DNA from: Prolixibacteraceae bacterium
GTDB taxonomy: Bacteria > Bacteroidota > Bacteroidia > Bacteroidales > Prolixibacteraceae
Length of the DNA: 20,665 bases
NCBI GenBank assembly: GCA_016930735.1
Contig: JAFGGF010000078.1
Location: 1 to 20,665 of the forward strand
Direction: 5' to 3'
In this document: positions 1-7,396 of the stretch, piece after piece
Position numbering within the stretch: the first letter of the stretch is position 1
Layout: the number at the start of each line of letters is the position of its first letter
Translations under genes and position numbers: made by a program
Notes under the pieces: model-generated
Databases searched by the model: none
Told to the model about the DNA's origin: nothing
Seen by the model: only the letters and a program-made list of their open reading frames with translations

Positions 1-445
1 ATTCTTAATATTGTCAATCATATTTATTGGATTACAATTTTTTCAGCCTGAAAAAAACAACCAACCGGCAGATCAGAACCATTTATTTAGTCAGGCTATA
101 GTTCCTGAACCGGTTCAGCAGATCCTGAATAATGCCTGCATGGATTGCCATTCCAATCAAACCCATTACCCCTGGTACGACCGGATTTCACCGGTTTCGT
201 GGTATGTCAATAATCATATTGAGGAAGGAAAGGAAGAACTGAACTTTTCAGAATGGGGGCAACTTTCCAACATAGATAAAATTAACCGGTTAACAAAAAT
301 CAGCGAGGAAACCAAAGAAGGGAAAATGCCTTTAAAAAGTTACACTTTTATGCATAAGCAGGCAAAACTTACTGAAGAACAGGTTTCTGAATTGTGTTCC
401 TGGACAGAAACCTATGGGATGGAAGTTTATAAGGCTAATTTTTAA
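1..445 (+). CDS. Haem-binding domain protein (5' end outside window)
   Basis: The frame is open from the left edge and ends with TAA at 443-445, so the start and the N-terminus are missing. The first visible residues are hydrophobic (FLILSIIFIGLQFF) and look like the end of a signal anchor or signal peptide. A single CxxCH motif (CMDCH, 137-151) lies about 35 residues further on and is followed by HSNQT and a YPWYDRISPVSWYV segment. This arrangement matches the small haem-binding domain family common in Bacteroidota, in which CxxCH would carry a covalent c-type haem in the periplasm. A methionine ligand may come from the KMPLKSY segment near codon 105, which resembles the distal ligand region of such domains. 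A TTG at position 11 could serve as a start, but truncation by the window edge is more likely. Its electron-transfer partner is not visible. Confidence 0.75.
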   Translation, partial: FLILSIIFIGLQFFQPEKNNQPADQNHLFSQAIVPEPVQQILNNACMDCHSNQTHYPWYDRISPVSWYVNNHIEEGKEELNFSEWGQLSNIDKINRLTKISEETKEGKMPLKSYTFMHKQAKLTEEQVSELCSWTETYGMEVYKANF

Positions 446-509
446 TTACAGAAATTATTGCCCTTGACCCACCCTTAATTTTCTCCCTGCAAAATAAAAT
501 ATTTTATAA

Positions 510-535
510 TTCCCTCCCTTCTCGAATGGAGGGAA
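510..535. terminator. Possible hairpin terminator after the haem-binding gene
   Basis: TTCCCTCC and GGAGGGAA form a perfect 8-bp stem with a 10-nt loop, 65 nt after the stop codon of the haem-binding gene. On the plus strand an A-run follows rather than a T-run. On the minus strand the stem is followed by TTATAAAATATTTTATTTT, which is more terminator-like. It may instead be part of a dispersed repeat. Confidence 0.3.
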
Positions 536-730
536 AAAGACTTTTACATTAAAACTTCTGCCTGTTTTATCGGGTATTGCCCAGGGCTTCAGTTCAGAGT
601 TCTTAAACAATACTTCAATCTGCGATACAACCAATAAAATTGTTCAAATTGGCTACAATGCGCCGTTTTATTGATGCAGTTCATGCACACTGCAAATGCC
701 TAATGATTACTTTTTACTGTCAACTTTTCC

Positions 731-738
731 TACCTTTA
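731..738 (+). promoter_or_regulatory. Probable -7 promoter element for tex
   Basis: TACCTTTA differs at one base from the Bacteroidota -7 consensus TAnnTTTG and lies 19 nt before the tex ATG at 758. A convincing -33 TTTG was not found at the usual distance. Confidence 0.35.
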
Positions 739-757
739 CATTTATTAAAATTTTGAT

Positions 758-2890
758 ATGAACGCAAAGGCTATTCAAATAATTTCTGTTAACCTTGGAA
801 TACGAACAACTCAGGTTGAAAAAACCATTCAATTACTTTCTGACGGGGCAACCATTCCTTTTATTGCCCGTTACCGGAAAGAAGCAACAGGCAGCCTCGA
901 TGAAGTTGAAATTGAACAGATCAAAATCCAATCCGATAAATTTGAAGAACTTGAAAAACGGAAAGAAACTGTTTTAAAAACCATTGATGAACAGGGATTT
1001 TTAACTCCTGAATTGAAAGACCGGATTGAGAATTGTTTTGACCCGACCGAACTGGAAGATATTTATTTACCGTTTAAACCCAAACGTAAGACCAGGGCTT
1101 CTGTTGCAAGGGAAAAGGGGCTTGAGCCTCTTGCCAAGATTCTGATGAAACAGCAAGAAAAAAATCCGGAAGAACGAGCCCTGACCTTTTTAAGTGGTGA
1201 AGTTGAGAATGTTAACGATGCTTTGGCAGGTGCCAGGGATATCATTGCCGAATGGGTCAGTGAAAATGAAAAAGCCCGTAATATTGTCCGTCGTAGTTTT
1301 GAATTTAGCGCAGTAATTCAATCAAAAGTTGTCAAAGGTAAAAATGAAGAAGGAGAAAAATACCGCGACTATTTTGAATATTCAGAACCTTTGAAAAAAT
1401 GCCCGTCGCACAGGCTGCTTGCCATCCGGAGGGGTGAAAATGAGGGTTTCCTGAAAGTTTCAATAACTCCTGATGAAATCAAATGCATCGAACATCTGGA
1501 AAATTTATTTATAAGAGGTTTTACAGCAAGTTCGGAACAGGTTTCCATCGCTGTTAAAGATAGCTTTAAACGATTGCTACAGCCTTCCATAGAAACCGAA
1601 TTTGCACAGCTTTCGAAAGAAAAAGCCGATGACGAAGCCATTAAGGTTTTTTCTGAAAACCTTCGTCAGCTTTTACTGGCTCCCCCGCTTGGGCAAAAAC
1701 GGGTTATGGCAATCGACCCGGGTTACCGGACCGGTTGTAAAGTGGTTTGCCTCGATGAACAGGGAACCCTGCTTCACAACGAAACCATTTATCCGCATAA
1801 ACCTCAGGAAGATAAAAAAATGGCTGCAAAAAAAATTACCTCCATGGTTAATTCATATAAAATTGAAGCCATTTCAATCGGCAACGGGACTGCCAGCCGC
1901 GAAACCGAACATTTTATTAAAAAACTCCGTTTCGACAGGGATTTGCGTGTTTACATTGTAAATGAGGATGGTGCTTCGGTTTATTCTGCTTCTTCGATTG
2001 CCCGCGAGGAATTCCCGAAATACGATGTTACCGTACGCGGAGCTGTTTCAATCGGAAGACGGCTGACTGACCCGCTTGCAGAGCTTGTAAAAATCGACCC
2101 GAAATCGATTGGTGTCGGGCAATACCAGCACGATGTAGATCAGAAAAAACTAAAAAACAGCCTTGACACAGTAGTTGAACTGAGTGTAAATAAAGTAGGC
2201 GTAAACCTCAATACTGCCAGTAAACATTTACTCACCTATATTTCAGGATTGGGTCCTCAACTTGCACAGAATATTGTTGAGTACAGGAAAGAAAACGGGA
2301 TGTTTCAGTCAAGGAAGGAATTGATGAAAGTGCCACGTATGGGGGCAAAAGCTTTTGAGCAGTCAGCCGGATTTTTACGCATTCCTGATGGTGACAATCC
2401 ACTGGACAATTCAGCTGTCCACCCTGAATCGTACCACATTGTTGAAAAAATTGCAAAAGACCTGAAATGTTCTGTTGGCCAACTGATCGGTAACGATGAA
2501 CGGCTTTCAGAAATCAACCTTAAACAATACATTTCTGGAAATATTGGTTTGCCGACTCTGGAAGACATAAAAAAAGAACTTTTAAAACCGGGTCGTGACC
2601 CACGTAAACCCATAAAAGTCTTTGAATTTGCTGATGGGATTTTTAAGATCGAAGATCTTCAGATTGGAATGGAACTTCCAGGAATTATCAATAACATTAC
2701 CAAATTCGGGGCCTTTGTTGATATCGGGATCAAACAATCAGGGCTGATACATATTTCACAGCTGGCCGACCGGTTTATCTCCGACCCAAATGAAATTGTC
2801 AAACTTCACCAGCACGTAAAAGTAAAAGTAATTGAACTGGATATTCAACGAAACAGGATACAACTTTCGCTGAAGCAGGTAAAACAGTAG
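758..2890 (+). CDS. tex: Tex-family RNA-binding protein with C-terminal S1 domain
   Basis: The 710-residue product has the full Tex architecture: an N-terminal helical region (about 1-200), a YqgF/RuvC-like RNase-H-fold domain starting at VMAIDPGYRTGCK (316-328), tandem helix-hairpin-helix motifs (about 478-545, with ISGLGPQLA and VPRMGAKAF), and an S1 RNA-binding domain (about 637-707, GAFVDIGIKQSGLIHIS). Two stretches typical of the family are present, GVGQYQHDV (452-460) and NPLDNSAVHPE (547-557). Tex proteins are cytoplasmic nucleic-acid-binding factors linked to transcription and RNA metabolism; the YqgF-like domain is usually thought to be catalytically inactive. The length is close to that expected for the family, slightly short of 770. 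The ATG start is the first in frame and gives the expected N-terminus (KAIQIISVNLGI). The gene converges on the PspC gene with only 7 bp between stop codons. Confidence 0.95.
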   Translation: MNAKAIQIISVNLGIRTTQVEKTIQLLSDGATIPFIARYRKEATGSLDEVEIEQIKIQSDKFEELEKRKETVLKTIDEQGFLTPELKDRIENCFDPTELEDIYLPFKPKRKTRASVAREKGLEPLAKILMKQQEKNPEERALTFLSGEVENVNDALAGARDIIAEWVSENEKARNIVRRSFEFSAVIQSKVVKGKNEEGEKYRDYFEYSEPLKKCPSHRLLAIRRGENEGFLKVSITPDEIKCIEHLENLFIRGFTASSEQVSIAVKDSFKRLLQPSIETEFAQLSKEKADDEAIKVFSENLRQLLLAPPLGQKRVMAIDPGYRTGCKVVCLDEQGTLLHNETIYPHKPQEDKKMAAKKITSMVNSYKIEAISIGNGTASRETEHFIKKLRFDRDLRVYIVNEDGASVYSASSIAREEFPKYDVTVRGAVSIGRRLTDPLAELVKIDPKSIGVGQYQHDVDQKKLKNSLDTVVELSVNKVGVNLNTASKHLLTYISGLGPQLAQNIVEYRKENGMFQSRKELMKVPRMGAKAFEQSAGFLRIPDGDNPLDNSAVHPESYHIVEKIAKDLKCSVGQLIGNDERLSEINLKQYISGNIGLPTLEDIKKELLKPGRDPRKPIKVFEFADGIFKIEDLQIGMELPGIINNITKFGAFVDIGIKQSGLIHISQLADRFISDPNEIVKLHQHVKVKVIELDIQRNRIQLSLKQVKQ

Positions 2891-2897
2891 CTCCCAA

Positions 2898-3113
2898 TTA
2901 ATTGGAGGCAACAGGTTCTTCAGGAACTACAATCCAGAAGATAACATAAACCAGAATTCCTGGAAATGCAGCTGACAATACTGAAAGAAGTACATACGCA
3001 ACCCGAATTATACTTGGATCGGCATTGATGTATTTGGCGAATCCGCTTAATACACCACCTAAGACCCGGTCGCGGGAACGGTATAACCGTTTTTCTTTAT
3101 ACTGATTTTCCAT
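2898..3113 (-). CDS. PspC-domain inner-membrane protein, 71 aa
   Basis: This is a small single-domain PspC protein. Basic residues (KRLYRSRDR) lead into GGVLSGFAKYINADPSIIR, the typical PspC core, then a hydrophobic segment at about residues 37-63 ending in FWIVVPEE. In proteobacteria PspC is an inner-membrane partner of the phage-shock stress response; stand-alone PspC domains of this size are common in Bacteroidota and their function is poorly known. It is the second gene of a minus-strand pair: the acidic protein ends only 7 nt before this ATG, so the two are probably co-transcribed and perhaps act together. The 3' end faces tex tail to tail. No PspA or PspF homologue is visible here. Confidence 0.9.
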   Translation of the reverse strand: MENQYKEKRLYRSRDRVLGGVLSGFAKYINADPSIIRVAYVLLSVLSAAFPGILVYVIFWIVVPEEPVASN

Positions 3114-3120
3114 TATTTAA

Positions 3121-3372
3121 TTATTCAGAATCGTTATCGTATAAATCTTCCTGGTTTTCAAATTCATTTTCGAGGAATTCTTCTGCCAGTTCAAGTAGTT
3201 CTGCAATAAAATCTTCATTCTGCGGGTCATCGTCAATCCAGTGGATAACCTGGTTTTCCCAGAAATCTTCGATATCGCTTTCAACAATAAAACGTGGTGA
3301 TTCGGTATGAACCACATAAATGGTATCCGGTGCTTCCTGAGAATTGTCGGCTAATAAAAATTTTGGTAACAT
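3121..3372 (-). CDS. Small acidic protein of unknown function, 83 aa
   Basis: I do not recognise a named domain. The product is 83 residues and strongly acidic, mainly in the C-terminal half (WIDDDPQNEDF, then EEFLENEFENQEDLYDNDSE), with no signal peptide or membrane segment, so it should be cytoplasmic. The N-terminal half (MLPKFLLADNSQEAPDTIYV, then HTESPRFIVE) looks beta-strand rich and well structured, as in a conserved protein rather than a random frame. An overlapping minus-strand frame (3317-3117) in the same region has lower-quality composition and is a shadow. The gene lies 7 nt upstream of the PspC gene with a good TAnnTTTG promoter in front, so the two probably form an operon. The role could be as a soluble partner or regulator of the PspC protein, which is inference from position only. 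Confidence 0.75.
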   Translation of the reverse strand: MLPKFLLADNSQEAPDTIYVVHTESPRFIVESDIEDFWENQVIHWIDDDPQNEDFIAELLELAEEFLENEFENQEDLYDNDSE

Positions 3373-3397
3373 GTTTTTATTGTTTTATGGTTATAAA

Positions 3398-3430
3398 CAA
3401 ATTTAAATAAATTTCATTTCAGGAACCAAA
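3398..3430 (-). promoter_or_regulatory. Promoter of the acidic protein/PspC pair
   Basis: Read on the minus strand, TAAATTTG (3405-3398) is an exact TAnnTTTG -7 element. A TTTG at 3430-3427 lies 21 bp upstream and can serve as the -33 element. The start codon of the acidic protein follows 25 nt downstream. Confidence 0.45.
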
Positions 3431-3646
3431 ACCTCTGATTATTTTTTTTACAGAGTTATTAAATACAATTGAAAAAAATCATTAAAGTTTTACATATTTA
3501 TTTAGAATGTGCTAATGTGAAAAATAATAAAGCCTAAAAAGCTTTGCCAGAATTCGGGGAAGAATTGAAAAATAAAAAATTCATGGTCTGCTGAAAAACA
3601 TCAAAAATTCAATTCCCTTACAGTAATTTTCATAAAAATTTATGCT

Positions 3647-5422
3647 GTGATTATCGATATTGAAAACGGCCAGTTGTATTACGATTTGTTCTATCAGCTA
3701 TCGTTTCTGGTTGTTTTTTTGATATACCTGATTGAAGGAACAAAGCGTAATTTCCCTCTTATAACCTGGTTCCTGATAATTGTAACTGTCAGGATATTTT
3801 TTATAACCGGTACAAAACTGGGCTCAATAAATCAGGAAGACATCCTGTATTTTAAAGAACACCTGAGTTTCCCGGCAATTTATTCCAAAAATATGATTGG
3901 TGGGTTATTACTGGGAATTCTGGCTATCGGCCTTTCAAAAATCTTCTTACGTGTAAAATACCCCATTCTGGATGCATTTGCCATTGCAGTACCATTTGGA
4001 ATGGCTGTCCAGCGGGTCGGATGTTTAATGGTTGGCTGCTGTTTTGGAAATCCTACCAGCCTGCCATTTGGAATTAAATACGGAGTTAATTCACCTGCTT
4101 ATCTGCATCAGTTATTTTCCGAAAGAATCGGAGTTAACGATAGCTTGTCCCTGAGCGTCCACCCTGTTCCATTTTATATAATTTTTTACAGCCTTTGTAT
4201 CGGAGTATTGATGATAATCTTACGGAAATTCTGGAAACGACCGGGAAACCTTGCATTATCAGGTTTATTGCTGCTGTGTTTAGGAAGGTTTGTTGTGGAA
4301 TTTTTCAGGGATCCTCTGTCCAATGGCGAATTTCTGGGCAAAACAGTTTTACAGATCAAAGTAGTCCAGATAATTTGTTTGGCAGCTGTCCTAATTCTAA
4401 CAACTGTAATATTTTTACGCGAAAGAAGATATGTCCCTGTAAAATTCACGATAAAAGGCAACCATCCATTTCTTAATGCAGTTTACCTTTTAATTCTAAC
4501 CGGTATTCTTTATATGCTGAGGAATTGGTTCGATAAAACAGAATTTTCAGTATTGGTATTTGTTTTGATCCCGGCAGCTATGGGAGTAATATGGCAACTA
4601 ATAATTCATTATCATCCATTAAAAATCCGTATACCTGCATTAATTATGATCCTGTTTGCATTTATCATCATGGGTCAAACCACAGTGGATGATAGTGAAA
4701 CATCATATAAAAAAATAAGGATCGGTTATGCCACCGGGGAATTCGGAACTTACCACAATATAGGAACAGGGAGTGGTTGCGGCAGGATAAGCCAGAGTCA
4801 GCATTTTAAACAGGATTATTCTGTTCTTGGTGGAGGTTATTCAGTTGTAAAAGAAAAAGAAGGTGAATCTACCGAATATGGATTAAATGGTTACCTGGGA
4901 AAACAAAATGAACTGGGATTAACTTCCGGAAAAAATAATAACATATTTCTTTTTGGAGTTAATCCTTTTATAAATTATGACACCAAGTGGTATGGAATCG
5001 GTGGAGGATTGCATTTGGGTGATTTAAGTTATGCAGTTGAGGACTGGCGTCAGGAGAAACCCGCTAAGTTTCCTGAAACGGGAAGCAGAAGGACTTTCAT
5101 TTATCCGCAATTTTACCTGCGTGCCGGAACACTAAAAACCGTTTTTGTAAATTATAAACTGGCAGACCATTTCCCCTCCCCTTCTCCGGGTTTTCCCCAG
5201 CAAATAGAAATTGGCACTGGCTTCTGGTTAAATAACGGATTGAATATCAGATACGGGATTCTCGGAGGTGAAAGCAGATATTTAACTTCAAATATTCCGA
5301 TCAATAAAAACCTTGAACTTGAACCACTTTATTTATGGAGTTCGTATCCATACTATGAACTGGATAAACATTATCAGTTTTCCATTGCGCTTCATTACAA
5401 ATTCGGACATCAGGTAAAATAG
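3647..5422 (+). CDS. Lgt-like polytopic membrane protein with a beta-rich C-terminal extension
   Basis: The product is 591 residues. Residues 1-260 resemble the prolipoprotein diacylglyceryl transferase (Lgt) family: several membrane helices, a core signature QRVGCLMVGCCFGNPT (122-137), HPVPFY (172-177) and GRFVVEFFRDP (213-223). Compared with true Lgt (GRxGNF...), the Asn after Gly is a Cys, and the His before the GGL segment is absent (NMIGGLLLG), so ordinary lipoprotein lipidation is doubtful. This fits a known Lgt paralogue type with a GC-x(3)-GCC[FY]G-x-PT motif whose substrate I cannot name. About three more helices follow (275-344). Residues 345-591 are soluble, Gly/Tyr-rich and strand-rich, like a small outer-membrane-type barrel or beta-sheet domain. 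Lgt itself is usually under 300 residues. The start is GTG: an ATG at 3642 is out of frame and stops at once, and no in-frame ATG exists before residue 83. The gene has 274 bp of divergent upstream DNA. Confidence 0.75.
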   Translation: MIIDIENGQLYYDLFYQLSFLVVFLIYLIEGTKRNFPLITWFLIIVTVRIFFITGTKLGSINQEDILYFKEHLSFPAIYSKNMIGGLLLGILAIGLSKIFLRVKYPILDAFAIAVPFGMAVQRVGCLMVGCCFGNPTSLPFGIKYGVNSPAYLHQLFSERIGVNDSLSLSVHPVPFYIIFYSLCIGVLMIILRKFWKRPGNLALSGLLLLCLGRFVVEFFRDPLSNGEFLGKTVLQIKVVQIICLAAVLILTTVIFLRERRYVPVKFTIKGNHPFLNAVYLLILTGILYMLRNWFDKTEFSVLVFVLIPAAMGVIWQLIIHYHPLKIRIPALIMILFAFIIMGQTTVDDSETSYKKIRIGYATGEFGTYHNIGTGSGCGRISQSQHFKQDYSVLGGGYSVVKEKEGESTEYGLNGYLGKQNELGLTSGKNNNIFLFGVNPFINYDTKWYGIGGGLHLGDLSYAVEDWRQEKPAKFPETGSRRTFIYPQFYLRAGTLKTVFVNYKLADHFPSPSPGFPQQIEIGTGFWLNNGLNIRYGILGGESRYLTSNIPINKNLELEPLYLWSSYPYYELDKHYQFSIALHYKFGHQVK

Positions 5423-5496
5423 CGATATCAATCCTGATTTTGTATAATTAATCTTTTACAAAACAAAATGTTCTTTCTGAAATAAAAAGATAATGT

Positions 5497-5504
5497 TATT
5501 TTTA
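5497..5504 (+). promoter_or_regulatory. Possible -7 element for the symporter gene
   Basis: TATTTTTA has one mismatch to TAnnTTTG and lies 25 nt before the ATG at 5530. The surrounding DNA is AT-rich, so a chance match is possible. Confidence 0.25.
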
Positions 5505-5529
5505 GTCCCTTTAACACAAAAAAGGGCTC

Positions 5530-7209
5530 ATGAATCGACTCAACGACATTCTTTCACTCATCGATGGTTACATCGGAGGATCACAATGGTTTGTATATTT
5601 TTTGTTAGGAACGGGTATATTTTTCACAATTTACCTGAAATTTCCTCAATTTCGTTATTTAAAACATTCATTACGAATAGTACGTGGAAAGTTTGATCGT
5701 GAGGGCGATAAAGGTGATACTTCCCATTTTCAGGCATTAACTACCGCCCTTTCGGGGACAGTAGGTACCGGGAACATTGCCGGGGTTGCACTGGCAATCC
5801 ATTTGGGTGGCCCGGCAGCTCTTTTCTGGATGCTGGTAACGGCAGCCGTTGGTATGACAACCAAGTTTGTTGAAGTAACCCTTTCACATAAATACCGCGA
5901 AGTTGCCCAGGATGGCAGTATTGCCGGAGGCCCTATGTACTACATGAAAAACCGTTTGAATCTGAGATGGCTGGCTGTAATATTTGCAATAGCTACAGTA
6001 CTTTCTTCCTTCGGAACGGGTAGTTTACCTCAGATTAACAGCATTTCCAATTCGTTATTTGAAACTTTCGGACTAAATCATTTTATAACCGGTGGAGTTC
6101 TGGCTATTCTTCTTGGTGCAGTTATTATTGGCGGAATTAAAAGGATTGCCAAAGTAACTTCTACCCTGGTGCCTTTTATGGCTATTGTATATTTTCTGGG
6201 TGCTTTTGCCGTCATTTTGTATAATGCCGAAAACTTAATTCCTTCAATAAAGGCAATTTTTGGCGATGTATTTACAGGCACTGCAGCAGCCGGAGGATTT
6301 TTGGGGGGAAGCATTGCATTTGCATTTAACCGGGGTGTAAACCGGGGTTTGTTTTCAAATGAAGCAGGCCAGGGTTCAGCTCCCATTGCCCATGCTGCGG
6401 CACGTGCCCATGAACCGGTTTCGGAAGGATTGGTTGCATTACTGGAACCTTTTATCGATACAATAATTATTTGTACCCTTACCGGTTTGGTTTTACTGTC
6501 ATCGGGTGTATGGACCGAAAAACATGATAATAAATTTCAGGAAGCTGACCTGGTAGTTTTTGCAGGAAATTACGACGATAAAGTTGAAAAAGACCGGGTT
6601 GCCCTGCTGGATTACCTCAGTGAAAAACAGGATTTACCGCTTCTGATCGGATCATTAAATGTAACCGATGGAATTATTGAGAACCAGCCTACAGTCTTTC
6701 ATGCACGTTCGGTGGCTGAAGATGTAAAGGTTTGGGTTAATGACCAGCCATTTTCAGGAAAAATTGAATTTAACAACGGAAAACTGGTTAGCCAGGACAA
6801 CCTTTATCTTACCGGGAAATCACTGATGCACAGTGCTCCTTTGACAACTGTTGCCTTTACACGAAGCTGGTTCGGCGATTACGGTAAATATATTGTTGCA
6901 TTCGGATTGCTGATGTTTGCTTTTTCCACAGCTATCAGCTGGTCGTATTACGGCGACAGGGCTGTTACTTACCTTTTTGGATCGAAGTATGTAATTTTCT
7001 ACCATATAATTTATGTTATAGGATTTTTTATAGCTTCATTTACTGATACAACTATCATCTGGACTTTATCAGGAATTACAATTGCTCTGATGACTATTCC
7101 AAACCTTTTTGGAATTCTGTCTCTGGCCAAAGAGATGAAAACAGAAGTGAAAAAATTCTGGGAGGAATATGCCCTGCGGTATCCCGATGAAAAAGTTCCC
7201 AAAGGATAG
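5530..7209 (+). CDS. Alanine/glycine:cation symporter (AGCS family) with a long loop insertion
   Basis: This is a sodium:amino-acid symporter of the inner membrane, 559 residues with about ten or eleven helices. Family signatures are clear: ALSGTVGTGNIAGVALAIHL (73-92), GGPAALFWMLVTAAVG (93-108), GSIAGGPMYYM (129-139), FNRGVNRGLFSNEAGQGSAP (266-285) and FAFSTAISWSYYGDRAVTYL (463-482). Typical members are about 450-490 residues. The extra length is a hydrophilic segment at about 329-432, between GLVLLSSGVW and the LTTVAFTRSWFGDYG segment, where family members normally have only a short linker. The insertion begins with charged residues (TEKHDNKFQEAD) and has strand-like portions. The likely substrate is alanine or glycine with Na+ or H+, from family knowledge. 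The ATG at 5530 gives the expected N-terminus. A frame starting at 5493 is a shadow. Confidence 0.9.
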   Translation: MNRLNDILSLIDGYIGGSQWFVYFLLGTGIFFTIYLKFPQFRYLKHSLRIVRGKFDREGDKGDTSHFQALTTALSGTVGTGNIAGVALAIHLGGPAALFWMLVTAAVGMTTKFVEVTLSHKYREVAQDGSIAGGPMYYMKNRLNLRWLAVIFAIATVLSSFGTGSLPQINSISNSLFETFGLNHFITGGVLAILLGAVIIGGIKRIAKVTSTLVPFMAIVYFLGAFAVILYNAENLIPSIKAIFGDVFTGTAAAGGFLGGSIAFAFNRGVNRGLFSNEAGQGSAPIAHAAARAHEPVSEGLVALLEPFIDTIIICTLTGLVLLSSGVWTEKHDNKFQEADLVVFAGNYDDKVEKDRVALLDYLSEKQDLPLLIGSLNVTDGIIENQPTVFHARSVAEDVKVWVNDQPFSGKIEFNNGKLVSQDNLYLTGKSLMHSAPLTTVAFTRSWFGDYGKYIVAFGLLMFAFSTAISWSYYGDRAVTYLFGSKYVIFYHIIYVIGFFIASFTDTTIIWTLSGITIALMTIPNLFGILSLAKEMKTEVKKFWEEYALRYPDEKVPKG

Positions 7210-7396
7210 TTTTTACTAAATACAGATAATTGCAGTCGGTATTAATAATTTAGTGTAAATAATTTAATATAAAAATCATTATTAAAAATGCCCTAAAACA
7301 TTATAAAATTGAAACTTATGGTTTCTAATTTGCTACATTAATTTAAGAATCCTTATTAAATGTAAAATATTCAGACAAAATCAAAAAAACCTTAAT

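Larger units (their letters stand above)
446..757. other. Intergenic region of 312 bp with repeat-like hairpins, no convincing gene
   Basis: This gap lies between the haem-binding gene and tex. It contains a perfect 8-bp inverted repeat (TTCCCTCC at 510-517, GGAGGGAA at 528-535, loop 10 nt) and a short GC-rich palindrome GCCCAGGGC at 579-587, set in otherwise AT-rich DNA. A minus-strand frame (634 to 455, TTG start, 59 codons) is open across it but has no recognisable domain. The right end holds the likely tex promoter. The composition resembles small dispersed intergenic repeats of Bacteroidota more than a gene. Confidence 0.4.

Noticed and set aside
1602..1961. Plus-strand open frame of 119 codons within tex
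   Set aside because: It overlaps the YqgF-like domain of tex in another frame and has no recognisable motif.
3117..3317. Minus-strand frame overlapping the acidic protein gene
   Set aside because: It overlaps almost completely the 83-codon frame, which has a better promoter position and a more protein-like sequence.
3433..3455. CTCTG/CAGAG inverted repeat in the divergent region
   Set aside because: A 5-bp stem around a 13-nt T-rich loop is expected by chance in this AT-rich DNA.
5493..5696. Plus-strand frame of 67 codons overlapping the start of the symporter gene
   Set aside because: The symporter frame carries all family motifs from its ATG at 5530. This frame gives a basic, histidine-rich shadow sequence.
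7329..7339. The string TTTGCTACATT shared in close form by 7329-7339 and 12026-12036
   Set aside because: It is only 10-11 bases in AT-rich upstream regions and can be explained by promoter-like composition. It is not enough to claim a shared regulator.
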